A DNA stretch of 64,000 nt from assembly GCA_009746045.1 (NCBI GenBank), contig RPFO01000041.1:1840613-1904612 (forward strand), read 5' to 3'. Below the pieces are notes generated by a model. It did not search any database. It saw only the letters and a program-made list of their open reading frames with translations, and was not told where the DNA came from. The number at the start of each line of letters is the position of its first letter. Positions within the stretch are counted from its first letter, which is position 1. Made by a program: the position numbers and the translations under genes. Of the stretch, positions 28,816 through 39,320 are shown piece after piece. The stretch comes from Mesostigma viride. Taxonomy: Eukaryota; Streptophyta; Mesostigmatophyceae; Mesostigmatales; Mesostigmataceae.

Positions 28816-30657
28816 ACACGGGGTCATATTGGCACATAAAGGGCGGTCAGCTCATGATGTCCAGGACAGTCGACAGCAGTCTGCGGAAGGCACCGGGGTC
28901 GAGCGTTTTGCTGAGTTCCCTGCCGCAGAAGACTGGCACCACGACCGAACCGAACATGTGGAAGATGGACGCGTACACTGGTACCGTCCCAAACTATTAC
29001 GCGGTCGACCAGGTATCGGCGCTGAATATGCTTTATAAGACTGACACATCAGGAGGAGATGTCTGGCTCGGCGAATGGTTCAACAATCCCGATCAGCTCA
29101 CTAATGCCGCGAACTACGGCACCGGTACCAGCACGGCGTTTCAAGGGGTCACCGTTGTCAATGGCGAGGTGTCAATCCCGGCCGAGTCAGTAGCCAACAC
29201 TAGGAACGTATTGCTTGCCGACATCGATCAAGGTGTGTTTACAAGCGTTTGGGATGGATATGGCGCATGGTCGGTTCAGGCGCGTGTAAAGACGAATGCG
29301 AGTGGAAACAGTGGCACTTATAGCGTATTTTGGGTGGGCGATAGTTACGCGGGGTCTAGCGGGGGAAACCGAATCCAGATATCGGTCGCCCCTGCATCGA
29401 GTGCAGTGTACATCACGACGGAGGGGTTGGGTCTAGGTGACCGCGTTCTGGTGATCCCAAATTCGTATCTCACGACCCTCGGTGCTGCGGGGACTCCTAA
29501 TAATGGCAACTACCACACGTATCGTCTCGCAAGGAAGCGATACACCGCCGGCACAAATTCGACAGACCCTCGCAACCTGTTCCAGCTTTGGTATGACGGT
29601 TTTGAGGTCAATTTGCAGTTGGGCCAAAATGGTGTAGTGATCGCCAACGGAGACACATTCCTGCAAAATCCGAAGATCGTGGCGGCCAGTGCGTACCTCC
29701 GTCTTGGATCCAACTTGCGGCAAGGGACGGCGCAGGCAGTCACGGTGGACTACGTGTTCTTCAAGAACGGTATTACGAACCTCGGAACCCCTGTGACGTC
29801 AGTGCCCAATCACGTTGGCGGGTACTTCGAGACACGGTACGGCAGCGCCAACTACACGATCTCCAACTATAGCAAGACCGGAATCACCAGGGGGTCTGCG
29901 GGGACGGGATCTGGAGTGCTAATCACCGGCGTGATCAAGCCGCTAACGAACTTTTCCACCGCAACCGGCGGGTCGATCGGCACAGTCGCCGGCGACCCGA
30001 TGACCGCGCCTTTCACGTGCGGCGTCGCCACCTCCGTAAACTCCATCGCAAACATGGTCGAGCTGCTCACGGTCGGCGACCCAAATACGCCAGGAGCCTA
30101 TGTCAGCGTGTGGGTGTGGCGCGGAGGCCGCATTCTCATGTTCAACGGTACCTCGTACACCGAAACTCTCAACGCGGTCGTCAGTGGCACCGAGTTTGTT
30201 ATCGGCGTCCACCTGACCGCCACCGAGCCGCAGCTATACATCAACAGCGTGTTGATGACCGGCGCCTCCGTTATGCTACCATGGCGGAGTATTTCTGGCA
30301 ACGTCGCCACGACTGTGAATGCCGGAAACACAGGGGCGATCCTTAGCAGCACGTCGACGGCTAGGGGCATCTACTTGGGTCCTCGGCGGGTATACGACGC
30401 GACTGGTGTGGCGATAAGCGCGGCATATAAGAATTGGCGCGTGGTGGACACCGCCCTCAACAGTATGACGGCCACTCAAATTGCAGACACGCAACTCTAC
30501 CGGTACGCGAACGAGTACGACGCCGGACCAATCACCGTGACGTACGGGTTCCGCATCGGGGACGACGAGACTCTGCAGATCGTAAAGACACAGGGGTCGA
30601 TGGCTTCGGACACATTGCTCGGTAAACCTCTCCCCATCAGCGAGGACACGGGGGGTG
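28816..30657 (+). CDS. Fibre gene piece 2
   Basis: An uninterrupted frame of about 614 codons, open from Y-T-G-S-Y-W-H-I-K right after the GATT-element to the GGGTG target of the copia element. It is dominated by short beta-strand patterns and contains at least two repeats of a jelly-roll-like module (GNYHTYRLARKR... and GTEFVIGVHLTATEPQLYI). No cysteine-rich or catalytic segment. The last in-frame codons before the LTR read PISEDTGG. Confidence 0.7.
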
Positions 30658-31001
30658 AGTTAAAGCCCGACCGGCTCAGCTATGGCGGTCGGTCACGTTG
30701 AGCTTGGGATAAGGTGAACACAGAGAACTGCTGTCGGAGCTAGCCCACCACTGGTTTATGTCTTAGCCAGCAAACCCTATCCGGTTAGCCGTAACCGTGG
30801 GACAAGCTAGCTGCCGTACCGACCCGGATAAGGCCCCGGACTGGGGCCTAGGTGGCGCCGGCCCTAGGCGCCGCCCTTAGACCGGTCGACCGCATCGGAC
30901 CGCCGGATTATAGCCGGCGGCTTAGCGGACGCTAGCGGAAGGCGTGCGGACGGACATGGGGAACTTAGAGCCAGATCCTAGGGCTCTAGAGTTACTCAAC
31001 T
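30658..31001 (-). repeat. 3' LTR of outer copia element (344 bp)
   Basis: Identical by eye to 49675-50018. It contains several internal inverted GC-rich segments (GGGGCCTAGGTGGCGCCGGCCCTAGG). It ends AACT next to 380 bp of non-coding sequence before the Pol stop. Confidence 0.9.
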
Positions 31002-31380
31002 CCGACATACTCTTTTGTTCTTTGATTAATTATCAAAATAATTACATCAAATGCAGACCATACAAAACCCTCTAAGGTAGGGAACTCAAGGGGGCCTCAA
31101 GGCCGTCAAAATCACCACGGTATCGACCCGCGCCCTTGTGATCACACATGAATAGTGATGTAATAAGTATCGAGCAAAAAACCAACTATGCCACCAGACA
31201 AAAGGTGACCCATTTATTAGGACCAGTGACCCGCCAACGGGCCCAAGGCACCGTCCAACGTGGCTAGGGTATGGTCAGGACAAGCAAAAAAAACTACCAC
31301 CATGATATTCGTGAATGCTAGCAACACAGGGTGAGTTATGGCTGTATTCATAAAGCGCCCGAGCCGTAACCCTGTGTGGC
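31002..31380 (-). other. Non-coding tail of the outer copia element
   Basis: Between the 3' LTR and the reverse transcriptase/RNase H stop codon. A/T-rich; no gene or clear polypurine tract identified. Confidence 0.4.
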
Positions 31381-33135
31381 TCACGGGTGTTGCATCGTCA
31401 TGCGCTTGCGCAACACTGCGTACTGCGGGGCAGCCTCCCGCGCCTCCTTGGTGAGTGCATCCGCGGGATTGAGTTCATCCGCGATGTGCTGGAGACGCGT
31501 GACGCAGGAGGCCGCCTCAGCGAGTACGAGGTAATCAACGTCCTGTGACCGCGCATAGGGATTGTCAAGGAAGGCCAAACAACTTTGTGAGTCAGTGTGC
31601 ACCGTGCTAGTCCAGTGAAGAGTGAACCCACACGAGCCAAATACCCAACCCAGCAAGTACCGCAGCCACATGCCATGAGAGATAGCTGAAACAATGCCCC
31701 GGCATTCAGCCGTGTTGGGGCTAGTGGCAATGCGGCTGTGCAAGCGCGAGTACCAATCTAACAACATGCCAGGCTGTCCCTCATTGCTAATAAAGAACAG
31801 TGCCCCCATGCGGGCCCGCACTTGGCTGACTGTGCGCGTCTCTAGATTAGCATCCGTCACTATCTCGAGGTGCACCGGCTGTGAGGAATCAAGCCCACGA
31901 AGCACAATGCCGGGCGTCATGGCCAGCTGCCGCCGAACATGAATGGACCCTAGTCCTTCCAGCACATCATCGGGCAGGCGAGCGAGCACTGCCAAATCAG
32001 GTGCCACCGTGTCCGCCAACCACCCGAGCTTGCCCTTAACCGAGGGCCCATGGGTCGCCAACAGCGGGGACGGGAGGTCGGCCAGCAGGTCAACCACATA
32101 GTTGCGGCTATCCTGCATGTGCATGACCCATTCGCCAGAACGCGAATCCCGCTGCAACGTAGACTGCACGCCGCAAAACACCACGGGTTTACCCTCCTCA
32201 TGATCCACCGCCCTGCCCAGGGGAAACTTAGCCGCCACTGCAGCAAGAAACTGGGTAGCAAATGTGCGAGGTGCCACCAGCTTGAAGTCATCGCCATGCC
32301 ACACGAAGAGGGGCGCTGGCTCGCCAGGGACGCCGGTGGGGACCACAAAGAAGTTAGGATCAGCGCGATGGTACGTGGCCCCTAAGCTCTGCAGGACCTC
32401 CTCCGCGGAAATGCGGAAGATGATGGGAGAGCTCTGCAGCCCCTCCACCCCTGTCAACAGCTCGATATACTCGCTGCCAATGGTGCCATCCTGCCAGACC
32501 ACCGGGACCTTCACCACGTAGCGGGTGCCTTGCCATGTTTGCTGTGCGACCCCAGCGTCGCTGTGGAGGAATGCCCGCTGAAAATCACCGCACCACATCC
32601 CGTAGTCCTTGCCCGCGTTCCGCTTGCCCAAGTAAATGACCGTCAGTAGCCGATGCGAAACATGGTTGAGCCCAGGGGTATAAAGATCCTTGGCGTCCAG
32701 CGGGGAGGACCCCTTCGTCTCCGTGACCACGGGCCTAACCCGGAACACCACCGAAGAGTTGGTCTCGTCCGGCTTGTAGGTGAGCACGAACTTCAACCGC
32801 AACCGCGTGGCCCCGGCTGGCACACTCTCCAATCCTCGGTAGACCTCGCGCTCTCGCCACTGCTCCTTGGCTCGAATGAACGCGTCGCGCCACAAAGCAA
32901 ACTTGAGAGGATCTTGACAGTCCAGGACAAGTTGCTCCCACGTCACAGGGCTATCCGCCGCCAGTGAGTGTGAGTGGAGGCCGAAGCTGCGCGGGTGCCA
33001 ATCCTGAGGCTGAATGATCGACTGGACGAGCGGCGGTGTGGAAAACGCCGCCATCGGTAAGCGCCGCACGACGCCGGGCTGCCCGACCACCACCCCCAAT
33101 GGAGCGTGGTACTCGCGAAGCGGGATGCTGCCCAC
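31381..33135 (-). CDS. Ty1/copia reverse transcriptase and RNase H (outer element)
   Basis: 584 codons. The reverse transcriptase has MWCGDFQRAFLH and SSPIIFRISAEE segments, and the catalytic site reads FVWHGDDFKLV, that is HGDD where copia elements normally have YVDD. RNase H: TDANLETR (first Asp), AECRGIVSA (Glu), HTDSQSCLAFL (Asp), and the copia signature NPADALTKEA. A polymerase and RNase H for copying the element's RNA. A frameshift near 33130 separates it from the protease-like frame. Confidence 0.88.
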   Translation of the reverse strand: MGSIPLREYHAPLGVVVGQPGVVRRLPMAAFSTPPLVQSIIQPQDWHPRSFGLHSHSLAADSPVTWEQLVLDCQDPLKFALWRDAFIRAKEQWREREVYRGLESVPAGATRLRLKFVLTYKPDETNSSVVFRVRPVVTETKGSSPLDAKDLYTPGLNHVSHRLLTVIYLGKRNAGKDYGMWCGDFQRAFLHSDAGVAQQTWQGTRYVVKVPVVWQDGTIGSEYIELLTGVEGLQSSPIIFRISAEEVLQSLGATYHRADPNFFVVPTGVPGEPAPLFVWHGDDFKLVAPRTFATQFLAAVAAKFPLGRAVDHEEGKPVVFCGVQSTLQRDSRSGEWVMHMQDSRNYVVDLLADLPSPLLATHGPSVKGKLGWLADTVAPDLAVLARLPDDVLEGLGSIHVRRQLAMTPGIVLRGLDSSQPVHLEIVTDANLETRTVSQVRARMGALFFISNEGQPGMLLDWYSRLHSRIATSPNTAECRGIVSAISHGMWLRYLLGWVFGSCGFTLHWTSTVHTDSQSCLAFLDNPYARSQDVDYLVLAEAASCVTRLQHIADELNPADALTKEAREAAPQYAVLRKRMTMQHP

Positions 33136-33701
33136 CCCGCGACTGACAGCAAGTCAACGGACACTGAGAACCCCGGGTATGATACGAAAGGTTCGCCCAG
33201 CAAGGCCACATCCTCGTAGCCATCCACGACGTGAAACGGCGTGTCAATGCCCAACACCGGCAGCACCACCATCCCGGTAACTTGATATGCCGAAGTGCCT
33301 GCAAAGTCGGTCACCGATTTGTACGGCGACTCTAGCACTGGATACAGGGTGCCTGCCCGACGAGAGATAATAGACACGGATGCTTGCGTGTCCACAGCCA
33401 CCAGCTGCCACGGTCTACACGTAGGAAACAAGGCTGACTTAACCGGCCTGACCCCCTGTGAGAGAGTTTTGACCTGAGCCACCCCTGATGCAGCTTTCGC
33501 TTTAAGCGCCTGAGCACGCCACAAGGCCGTGACCGTTGAAGCCAGGTCCCTAGGTGGGCGAGGCGCATGGGCAGGACCCTGACCCTCCGGCGAGGCCACG
33601 CTAGGCGGGCCTCCCACATTATCCGTGGCTAGCACAGGAGGTGAGTCACTACGTGCACTAGGTCCCGTCAAACCCACCCCATCCTCATCCCACCCATCCA
33701 C
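32943..33701 (-). CDS. Retropepsin-like domain of the outer copia element
   Basis: The segment VDTQASVSIISRRAG is the D-T/S-G active-site loop of a retropepsin with G changed to Q. It is followed by PVLGIDTPFHVVDG and ALLGEPFVS, the second conserved hydrophobic-Gly element. It lies after integrase and before reverse transcriptase, unlike standard Ty1/copia (protease before integrase). A G8 run at about 33724-33732 marks the frameshift from the preceding frame. Confidence 0.65.
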   Translation of the reverse strand: MDGWDEDGVGLTGPSARSDSPPVLATDNVGGPPSVASPEGQGPAHAPRPPRDLASTVTALWRAQALKAKAASGVAQVKTLSQGVRPVKSALFPTCRPWQLVAVDTQASVSIISRRAGTLYPVLESPYKSVTDFAGTSAYQVTGMVVLPVLGIDTPFHVVDGYEDVALLGEPFVSYPGFSVSVDLLSVAGWAASRFASTTLHWGWWSGSPASCGAYRWRRFPHRRSSSRSFSLRIGTRAASASTHTHWRRIAL

Positions 33702-34270
33702 GGGGTCATATTGGGGCCCAGGGGAGGGGGGGGTGTAGCTGTGTCTGCCCCTGGGAGCGACCCGTGGGGTACCACCTCAGATGCTACGACAGGCGCATTA
33801 TCCTTCACTACCCACCCCAGTGCCCTGTTGGCTGCCAGCTCACTCTCCATGCTATCCCCTTGCTTATAGCCTGCCACCGATGCCCATGGTACCCTATACA
33901 CCCGATCATTCCACTCTATGTCTATGACCCGCAGCGGCCAGTCTAACTTTGTGATGGCCCCAGGCCCCTGCATGGTGCCCCGTTTGCCGCTGGGCGAGCT
34001 CTCCTTGTGGAACATGACCAACTGCCCGACCTCAAAAGCGCTAGACAAATCAGGCAGCGTGGCATCCTTGAGCCGCAGCTTGGCGGCGGTATCCTGTAGA
34101 TGCTGCTGGTATGCCTCTACTACCTCGGGTGAGTAGGTGCCCGCTGACAGCCCCCGAGGCGTGACTAGCCCAAAGCCCTTGACATCAAGCACGTGCCCAT
34201 AGCAATACCCCACCACACTCATCGAAAATGGCTGTGTTTGAGCCCCCCCGGAAAATACCGGTTCCATCAA
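33668..34270 (-). CDS. C-terminal integrase region of the outer copia element
   Basis: 200 codons starting at the insertion breakpoint. It contains MSVVGYCYGHVLD, the SPEVVEAYQQHLQ helix and a GQLVMFHKESSPSGKRG ... WPLRVIDIEWNDRVYRV SH3-like DNA-binding part typical of copia integrase C-termini. Its N-terminal half is at 49655-47402; the two are separated by 13 kb of nested DNA and are one base out of frame if simply joined at CTATG. Confidence 0.7.
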   Translation of the reverse strand: MMEPVFSGGAQTQPFSMSVVGYCYGHVLDVKGFGLVTPRGLSAGTYSPEVVEAYQQHLQDTAAKLRLKDATLPDLSSAFEVGQLVMFHKESSPSGKRGTMQGPGAITKLDWPLRVIDIEWNDRVYRVPWASVAGYKQGDSMESELAANRALGWVVKDNAPVVASEVVPHGSLPGADTATPPPPLGPNMTPWMGGMRMGWV

Positions 34271-34276
34271 CCTATG

Positions 34277-34891
34277 AGTTGTGAGGGTAAGAATGCCACG
34301 AATTCCGCCATGGTTCTTGCAGGAAGTTGCCTTTATTAATAATCAGGAAACACAGACGTAAGTCACGTCACTTCCAAGACTGCACGCAGCACAGGCGACA
34401 GGGTCGCAGTGCCAAGAGAACGTGCACGCAAGAACTAGCGTCCCGGTGTGACCAAGTCACTCATATAGCTTGCTAGGGACGCGTCCAAGTATTCAGCTGC
34501 ACTGTCACAGCTGAACTGTCAATCAATTGATTACACAGACTCTGGCACGCCTTTGGCGCGCAGATCTATCAATTGTCCATACGGCTAGTCCTGTGGACCT
34601 ATCCGTACACTAGTCAGCATCAATTGTCTCATAGGTCCTGGCGCGCTACAGCGCCTACCTATCAATTGACCATCAAGTCCTGTACAAGTCCTGTCAACGT
34701 CCTGCGGACTATCAAAGTGACACTTGTACATCCTGTGTCCGTACGCGCCCACAGTGGCGCGCCGGGTACTGTCGGCACAGCCTAGGAAACGTCATAACTT
34801 TTACGTTCCTTAACCAAATGAGGCGTTCAAGGTGCCGTTGGAAAGAGCGTAACAATCTCTATCCATCTAACGTAAATCCTTTACGTTAACT
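34277..34891 (-). repeat. 3' LTR of inner copia element (615 bp)
   Basis: Direct copy of 41481-42097. It contains CAATTGA motifs repeated several times (TCAATCAATTGATT, ATCAATTGTC, ATCAATTGACC) and short repeats of GTCCTGT. Begins AGTTGTGAGGG and ends TACGTTAACT. Confidence 0.9.
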
Positions 34892-35839
34892 CCAATCCCT
34901 TCTTTTCTTTAGGGATCACATCCCCTGCCAGGGACCCTTGAAGTAGCTTGAAATGTCCTTCACTCCAGCTTGAAGCTTGAACAGATGTCTTTAATGGCCA
35001 TTGCCATTCCCCCAGCCCTTTCTTTTAAGGAACTGGAAAAGAAACAGATCTGCCACAGGGAAAACCATTCATGAGAAATGGATAAAAACCTATGGAAGTG
35101 GCATTACAGAGTACCACCAGATATTAGAAGCACACAAAATTAAATACATACAGGTTAATTCTATGAGGTCTTCTCCAGGAATTAATCCCATCACCTCGGT
35201 AGAGCCTCCAGTACAATGACCTTCTGGCGGTGAGTTACATTAATCCCAGATACTAATCCCATAAAACCCAGTACATATTCAATATAAGTACAATAAATCC
35301 ATGACAATTAAAATACCACTTGACAAAGTAAGGCGTATTACAATAGTTTGCCTGTCATTCTCTCAACAGGGGTCTATTGGCGCCCGTCTTACGGCGCCCG
35401 TCTACTTGCCAGATGGTAAACTGCCACAGCAAACAAATGACAAAATGAAACACATAGGCAACAATTAAATCCTGCCCTGGGGAACTAGGGAAGTCTGAAC
35501 AGGCAAACACCTGAACAGGCCAGCTTGTAGAAACATAATACCAGGGAATCGAACCCCGCCCTATAAACCCCAGAATAAAGGTTCCCAGACCATTGTGAGA
35601 GTATGTACAAATATACATTTCTTTTAAAATAGAATACATGGTCTGTAATGGACCTGTCAACCTTGTGTAGTCAACAGCATGAACCCCAGCCAAAACCTGG
35701 CTGTATCCTGATTAAAATCAGAGTGAGTGTACCATGGTCCATGAGCCTTAGTACAGACTAAAATACAGGTATTATGCCAGTCACAATGCTGACACTACCA
35801 CACAATCTGCTCTCCAATGCCCTATAACCATGCACCAGC
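34892..35839 (-). other. Non-coding 3' region of the inner copia element
   Basis: About 950 bp between the RNase H stop and the LTR. It carries a short duplicated TTGGCGCCCGTCTTACGGCGCCCGTCT segment at about 35378-35404. No convincing gene. Confidence 0.4.
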
Positions 35840-36502
35840 TTAGACAGCTTGCTGAGATGGGTCCATCAGAGACTGAAGAACCTTGTATTGCACTGCTGCC
35901 TTCTGCACTAGCTTGGTCAAAGCATCAGCAGGATTGTCAACCCCAGGGATATGCTCAATATTGGCCAAGGAGGACAACTCCTTAAGAAGGAGATAATCCA
36001 AGTCCCTACTTCTGGCCATCTGCCTGTGCACAAACTGCACCATCCCCATGGAGTCTGTTTTTAGAAGAGTGGTAACCTGAAGTGGCCAAGGAGTGTTAGA
36101 AGTCATCTGATGAAGCAACTCCTTCAGATAAAGGCTTGTGTGAATGCCTTCACAAATAGCCCTGCATTCTGCCACATCACTGCTGACAGCCACCCGTTTG
36201 TGCAGGCGACTAAACCAGCTCACCAAACTCCCCAGGCCTTCCTGTCTGAGCACAAAGAGCCCTGCAGCCCTGCCCCTGACCTTGGAGACCTGCCTGCTGT
36301 CCATTGAGCTATCCACATACAGCTCCATGCAAATGGGTTGTGATAAATCCACTGCAGACAACAGAATGCCAGATGAAGCCCTGACCTGATCAGCCACCTT
36401 GGCAGACCCTAGCTCCACCAGCATGTCATCAGGCAACCTGGCTATGACCATAAGGTCTGGCCTGGAAATGCCTGCCACCCAAGCAACCATGCCCCTCACC
36501 AT
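35840..36502 (-). CDS. RNase H domain of inner copia element
   Basis: 220 codons with ELYVDSSMDSRQV (Asp), AECRAICEGI (Glu), LLKTDSMGMVQF (Asp) and the hallmark NPADALTKLV. It is separated from the reverse transcriptase by a stop or frameshift near 36505-36560. Confidence 0.8.
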   Translation of the reverse strand: MVRGMVAWVAGISRPDLMVIARLPDDMLVELGSAKVADQVRASSGILLSAVDLSQPICMELYVDSSMDSRQVSKVRGRAAGLFVLRQEGLGSLVSWFSRLHKRVAVSSDVAECRAICEGIHTSLYLKELLHQMTSNTPWPLQVTTLLKTDSMGMVQFVHRQMARSRDLDYLLLKELSSLANIEHIPGVDNPADALTKLVQKAAVQYKVLQSLMDPSQQAV

Positions 36503-36559
36503 GGGACACAGTGCCTGTGTGATGGTTGGAGGAAGCTTGCTAATGAGGGTCTCTTGATA

Positions 36560-37665
36560 TCATTGCCCCCCACCAGCAGCATACGCCACTCCCCCCTTCT
36601 TCACCAGTGTGGCCTCCATGCCCACAAACAGCAGAGGCTCATTCTCCACCTGCCATTGCTCCCTACCCAGAGGAAACTTGGACTTAATGATGGAGATCAG
36701 CTCCTTAAGCCACGACGTGGGAGCTATCAGATGTAGGTCATCCCCGTGCAGCGAAGCATACACTGGCAGGCCTTCCCATTGCCCCAGAAACAGACAGGGG
36801 TCTACAGGAGAGACCTTCAAGTTGCAATGCTCCTTCAGGAAACGGTTGAGAGTCTCCCTCCAGATTATTGGACTTGACCTCAGGCCCTCCAGGCCCTTGA
36901 GGATTTTAAGGAACTCCGTGTGGATGTCCCTTTTCCATACAGCAGGCACCCTAACATAGAAAGGCGTCTTGCCCTCCCACTTTTCCTGTGCCACATCTGC
37001 ATCCCCTCCAGAAATGCCCTCTTGAAGTCTATCACCACTGAGCCATAGTCCAAGCCCTTGTTGAGAAGGCCTAGAAAGACACACAGCAGCAGCCTCCAAG
37101 TATCATGCAGCATGCCAGGGGTATACAACTCCTCAGCAGTGCACTCACCAGTACCCTTGAACTCATTCAGCACTGGCCTGACATGTGGTACCTTGACCCC
37201 GTCCACCTCCTTCATCTTGATGACAAACTTGAGCTTGAGTAGACGTCGTGCAGGAGGCAGGTCATTGACAGGTTCCACGCATTTCTTGGAGATCCAGTCC
37301 TCCCCAGATTTAATCAGACCCAGTGTGACCTGGGGACACATAATGGGAGAGGACATGAGCTTCACCAGGCCTTGGTAGTTGATAGGGCTGTGTCCAGCAA
37401 GTGAGTGAGGACCAATGCCCAAACTGCTTGGATGACTAGCAGCTGGCAGTATGAGGTCATCAACCAAGGGCTCCTGCCCCTGGCACACTTGCACACGCTT
37501 AACCGTCCTGGTTACTGCACGTGATAGGTGAGTGGTCCTGAAATTAATCAGTGGGACCTGACCAGCCCCTTCCTTAGTCAGGAGAGAGGACGTGATCACT
37601 ACCCATCCTGGCATAGGAAATTCTGCCCCAGAAGAGCAGGTCCTTGATAGCCCTCCAAGACACAA
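36560..37665 (-). pseudogene. Reverse transcriptase of inner copia element, frameshifted
   Basis: The frame 37665-36880 carries the N-terminal fingers (LKLKFVIKMKEVDG, VVIDFKRAFLEG), then shifts at about 37010-37030 to the frame 37099-36560 (GLRSSPIIWRETLNRFL, ASLHGDDLHLI). The active site is again HGDD. Shared with the outer element, so HGDD is a family trait and not a local mutation. Confidence 0.8.
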
Positions 37666-39320
37666 AAAGCAGTGTCCTGTCCAAGGATAGGAATGAATAC
37701 CTCACCCAGTACCTTCACGTGTACCCCGCCACTGAAGTCAGACACAAACTGATAGCTGGGTTCAGACATGCTGTACCCTGCTGCAGCCCTGGTCCCAATG
37801 ATGGAGACCTGAGAATTAGTGTCTACCTCTAAGGCAGTGTCCAGCCCCAGATTGCCATGCCACCTGAGCTTGGCTACCTTGGGCTGCTTCTTGGCCCTTT
37901 GTAGAGCCCCAATCAATCCAGCCAAACTTGTCCCCCTGGGCTTGGTTAGTGCCTTGGGCTTGACAGTTGACTCCCCAGCTGTTGACCTTGCAGCCTGTTC
38001 AACAAGTACCTCTGCAACCTGGCCAGGGCTGACAGATTCCCCTGCAACAGATGTGGTCGTTGCGTCAGTGATGTCACCTGGGACCTGAAAATCCTGCAGA
38101 TCCTGTGAGCCTTGTGCCTGACTGCCCTCATTCATCAGGTTAGGCTTGACATATGACCAACTCAGCCGGTGTACATGCTTTGGTTCGTCCTCCATGCTGA
38201 CCAAGCATGCGTGGCTAGCTTCATCAACCTGGGTAACCACCCCAGGACTCCAGCTACCACGTTTGCCATAAAGGCTAGGTTCCTTCCAAGCTAGGACCTT
38301 CTGACCCACTTGTGGCTCCAGCATCTTCCAACCCCGGTCCTTCTCCCTCAGCTTGGCAAAGGTGACATGTGCAGCATGTTTCCAGCCCTCCAGCACATGT
38401 GGTGGGCACAGGCCATGATATAGACCCATTGGGCTGACAGCAACTCCATCATAGTAGAAGTTAACCCTGCTGTTCAGCTGCTGCTCCACGTTCCTCAGCC
38501 ATGCACTCCTGACAAGTGCAGGTGCAGACAAGGGTACCCAGTCTTCAGAGATGATCAATTTCTTGACCTCCTGGATTGCCCTCTCGATAGCACCCTGCTG
38601 CCCATGAGCCTCCCTAGGTGTAACCAGCAACTCAGGAAGGGTAGGATCACCCTTGAGATGCTGAAACTGCATGTCCACCTGGATCCTTGTGGTAGGAAAC
38701 TTGGCTCTTACATTCTGCAGGGCAGCCAGCAAGTACCTGTTCTTCATAGAAGGTAAATGCTCCAGCACCTTGTATTTCGTGTACCTGTCCACGCACACCA
38801 ACAGTTGCATGCCCCTGATGTGTTGGATATCACACTGCAGATCACCAATGCTCTGAGGTAGAGCTTTGGCATGTGATTTCCTGGGCTTGTTGGAGGACAA
38901 CTGGCACTTACACCGTGAGGCAGCTTGCTGACACGCCTTAAGAAGGGGTGCCCTGCCCATACGGAAGGCAAAGTTGTTTGACAGAGAAGTGGCATGCCCA
39001 AACATGTTGTGGATTCGGGCACCCAACTCCTGGTACACAGAGGAAGCAGTCCCTGGCACAGTCAGGACTGTGCTGTCAGGTTGTCCAGCATCACCATGCT
39101 GACTTCCATCCTGTTCTGACTCAGAGCCTGAGTCACCCTGCTCATGCCCAACACCTGGACCGCCAGCAGGGACCACATGCATACCACCAGAGGCCTTCAC
39201 ACCCCTCTGTGGTTGTACATTGGTTTCTCTCAAAATGAGAGGTCCACCCTCGTGCCCAGCACGAGGATGCATAGGGTCAGACATACTTACAGCTGCATCA
39301 GCTGTCAAGGACGTCTTCAT
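37599..39320 (-). CDS. Integrase followed by protease-like domain, inner copia element
   Basis: 573 codons. A zinc-type segment (HNMFGHATSL ... CQQAASRCKC) leads into the integrase core with D (IGDLQCDIQHI), D (RIQVDMQFQHL) and E (QGAIERAIQEVKKL), then a C-terminal domain (PQVGQKVLAWKEPS). Near the end is a retropepsin-like segment (ALEVDTNSQVSIIGTRAAAG ... GPALLGQNF). The order integrase-protease matches the outer element. Confidence 0.8.
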   Translation of the reverse strand: MKTSLTADAAVSMSDPMHPRAGHEGGPLILRETNVQPQRGVKASGGMHVVPAGGPGVGHEQGDSGSESEQDGSQHGDAGQPDSTVLTVPGTASSVYQELGARIHNMFGHATSLSNNFAFRMGRAPLLKACQQAASRCKCQLSSNKPRKSHAKALPQSIGDLQCDIQHIRGMQLLVCVDRYTKYKVLEHLPSMKNRYLLAALQNVRAKFPTTRIQVDMQFQHLKGDPTLPELLVTPREAHGQQGAIERAIQEVKKLIISEDWVPLSAPALVRSAWLRNVEQQLNSRVNFYYDGVAVSPMGLYHGLCPPHVLEGWKHAAHVTFAKLREKDRGWKMLEPQVGQKVLAWKEPSLYGKRGSWSPGVVTQVDEASHACLVSMEDEPKHVHRLSWSYVKPNLMNEGSQAQGSQDLQDFQVPGDITDATTTSVAGESVSPGQVAEVLVEQAARSTAGESTVKPKALTKPRGTSLAGLIGALQRAKKQPKVAKLRWHGNLGLDTALEVDTNSQVSIIGTRAAAGYSMSEPSYQFVSDFSGGVHVKVLGEVFIPILGQDTAFCVLEGYQGPALLGQNFLCQDG

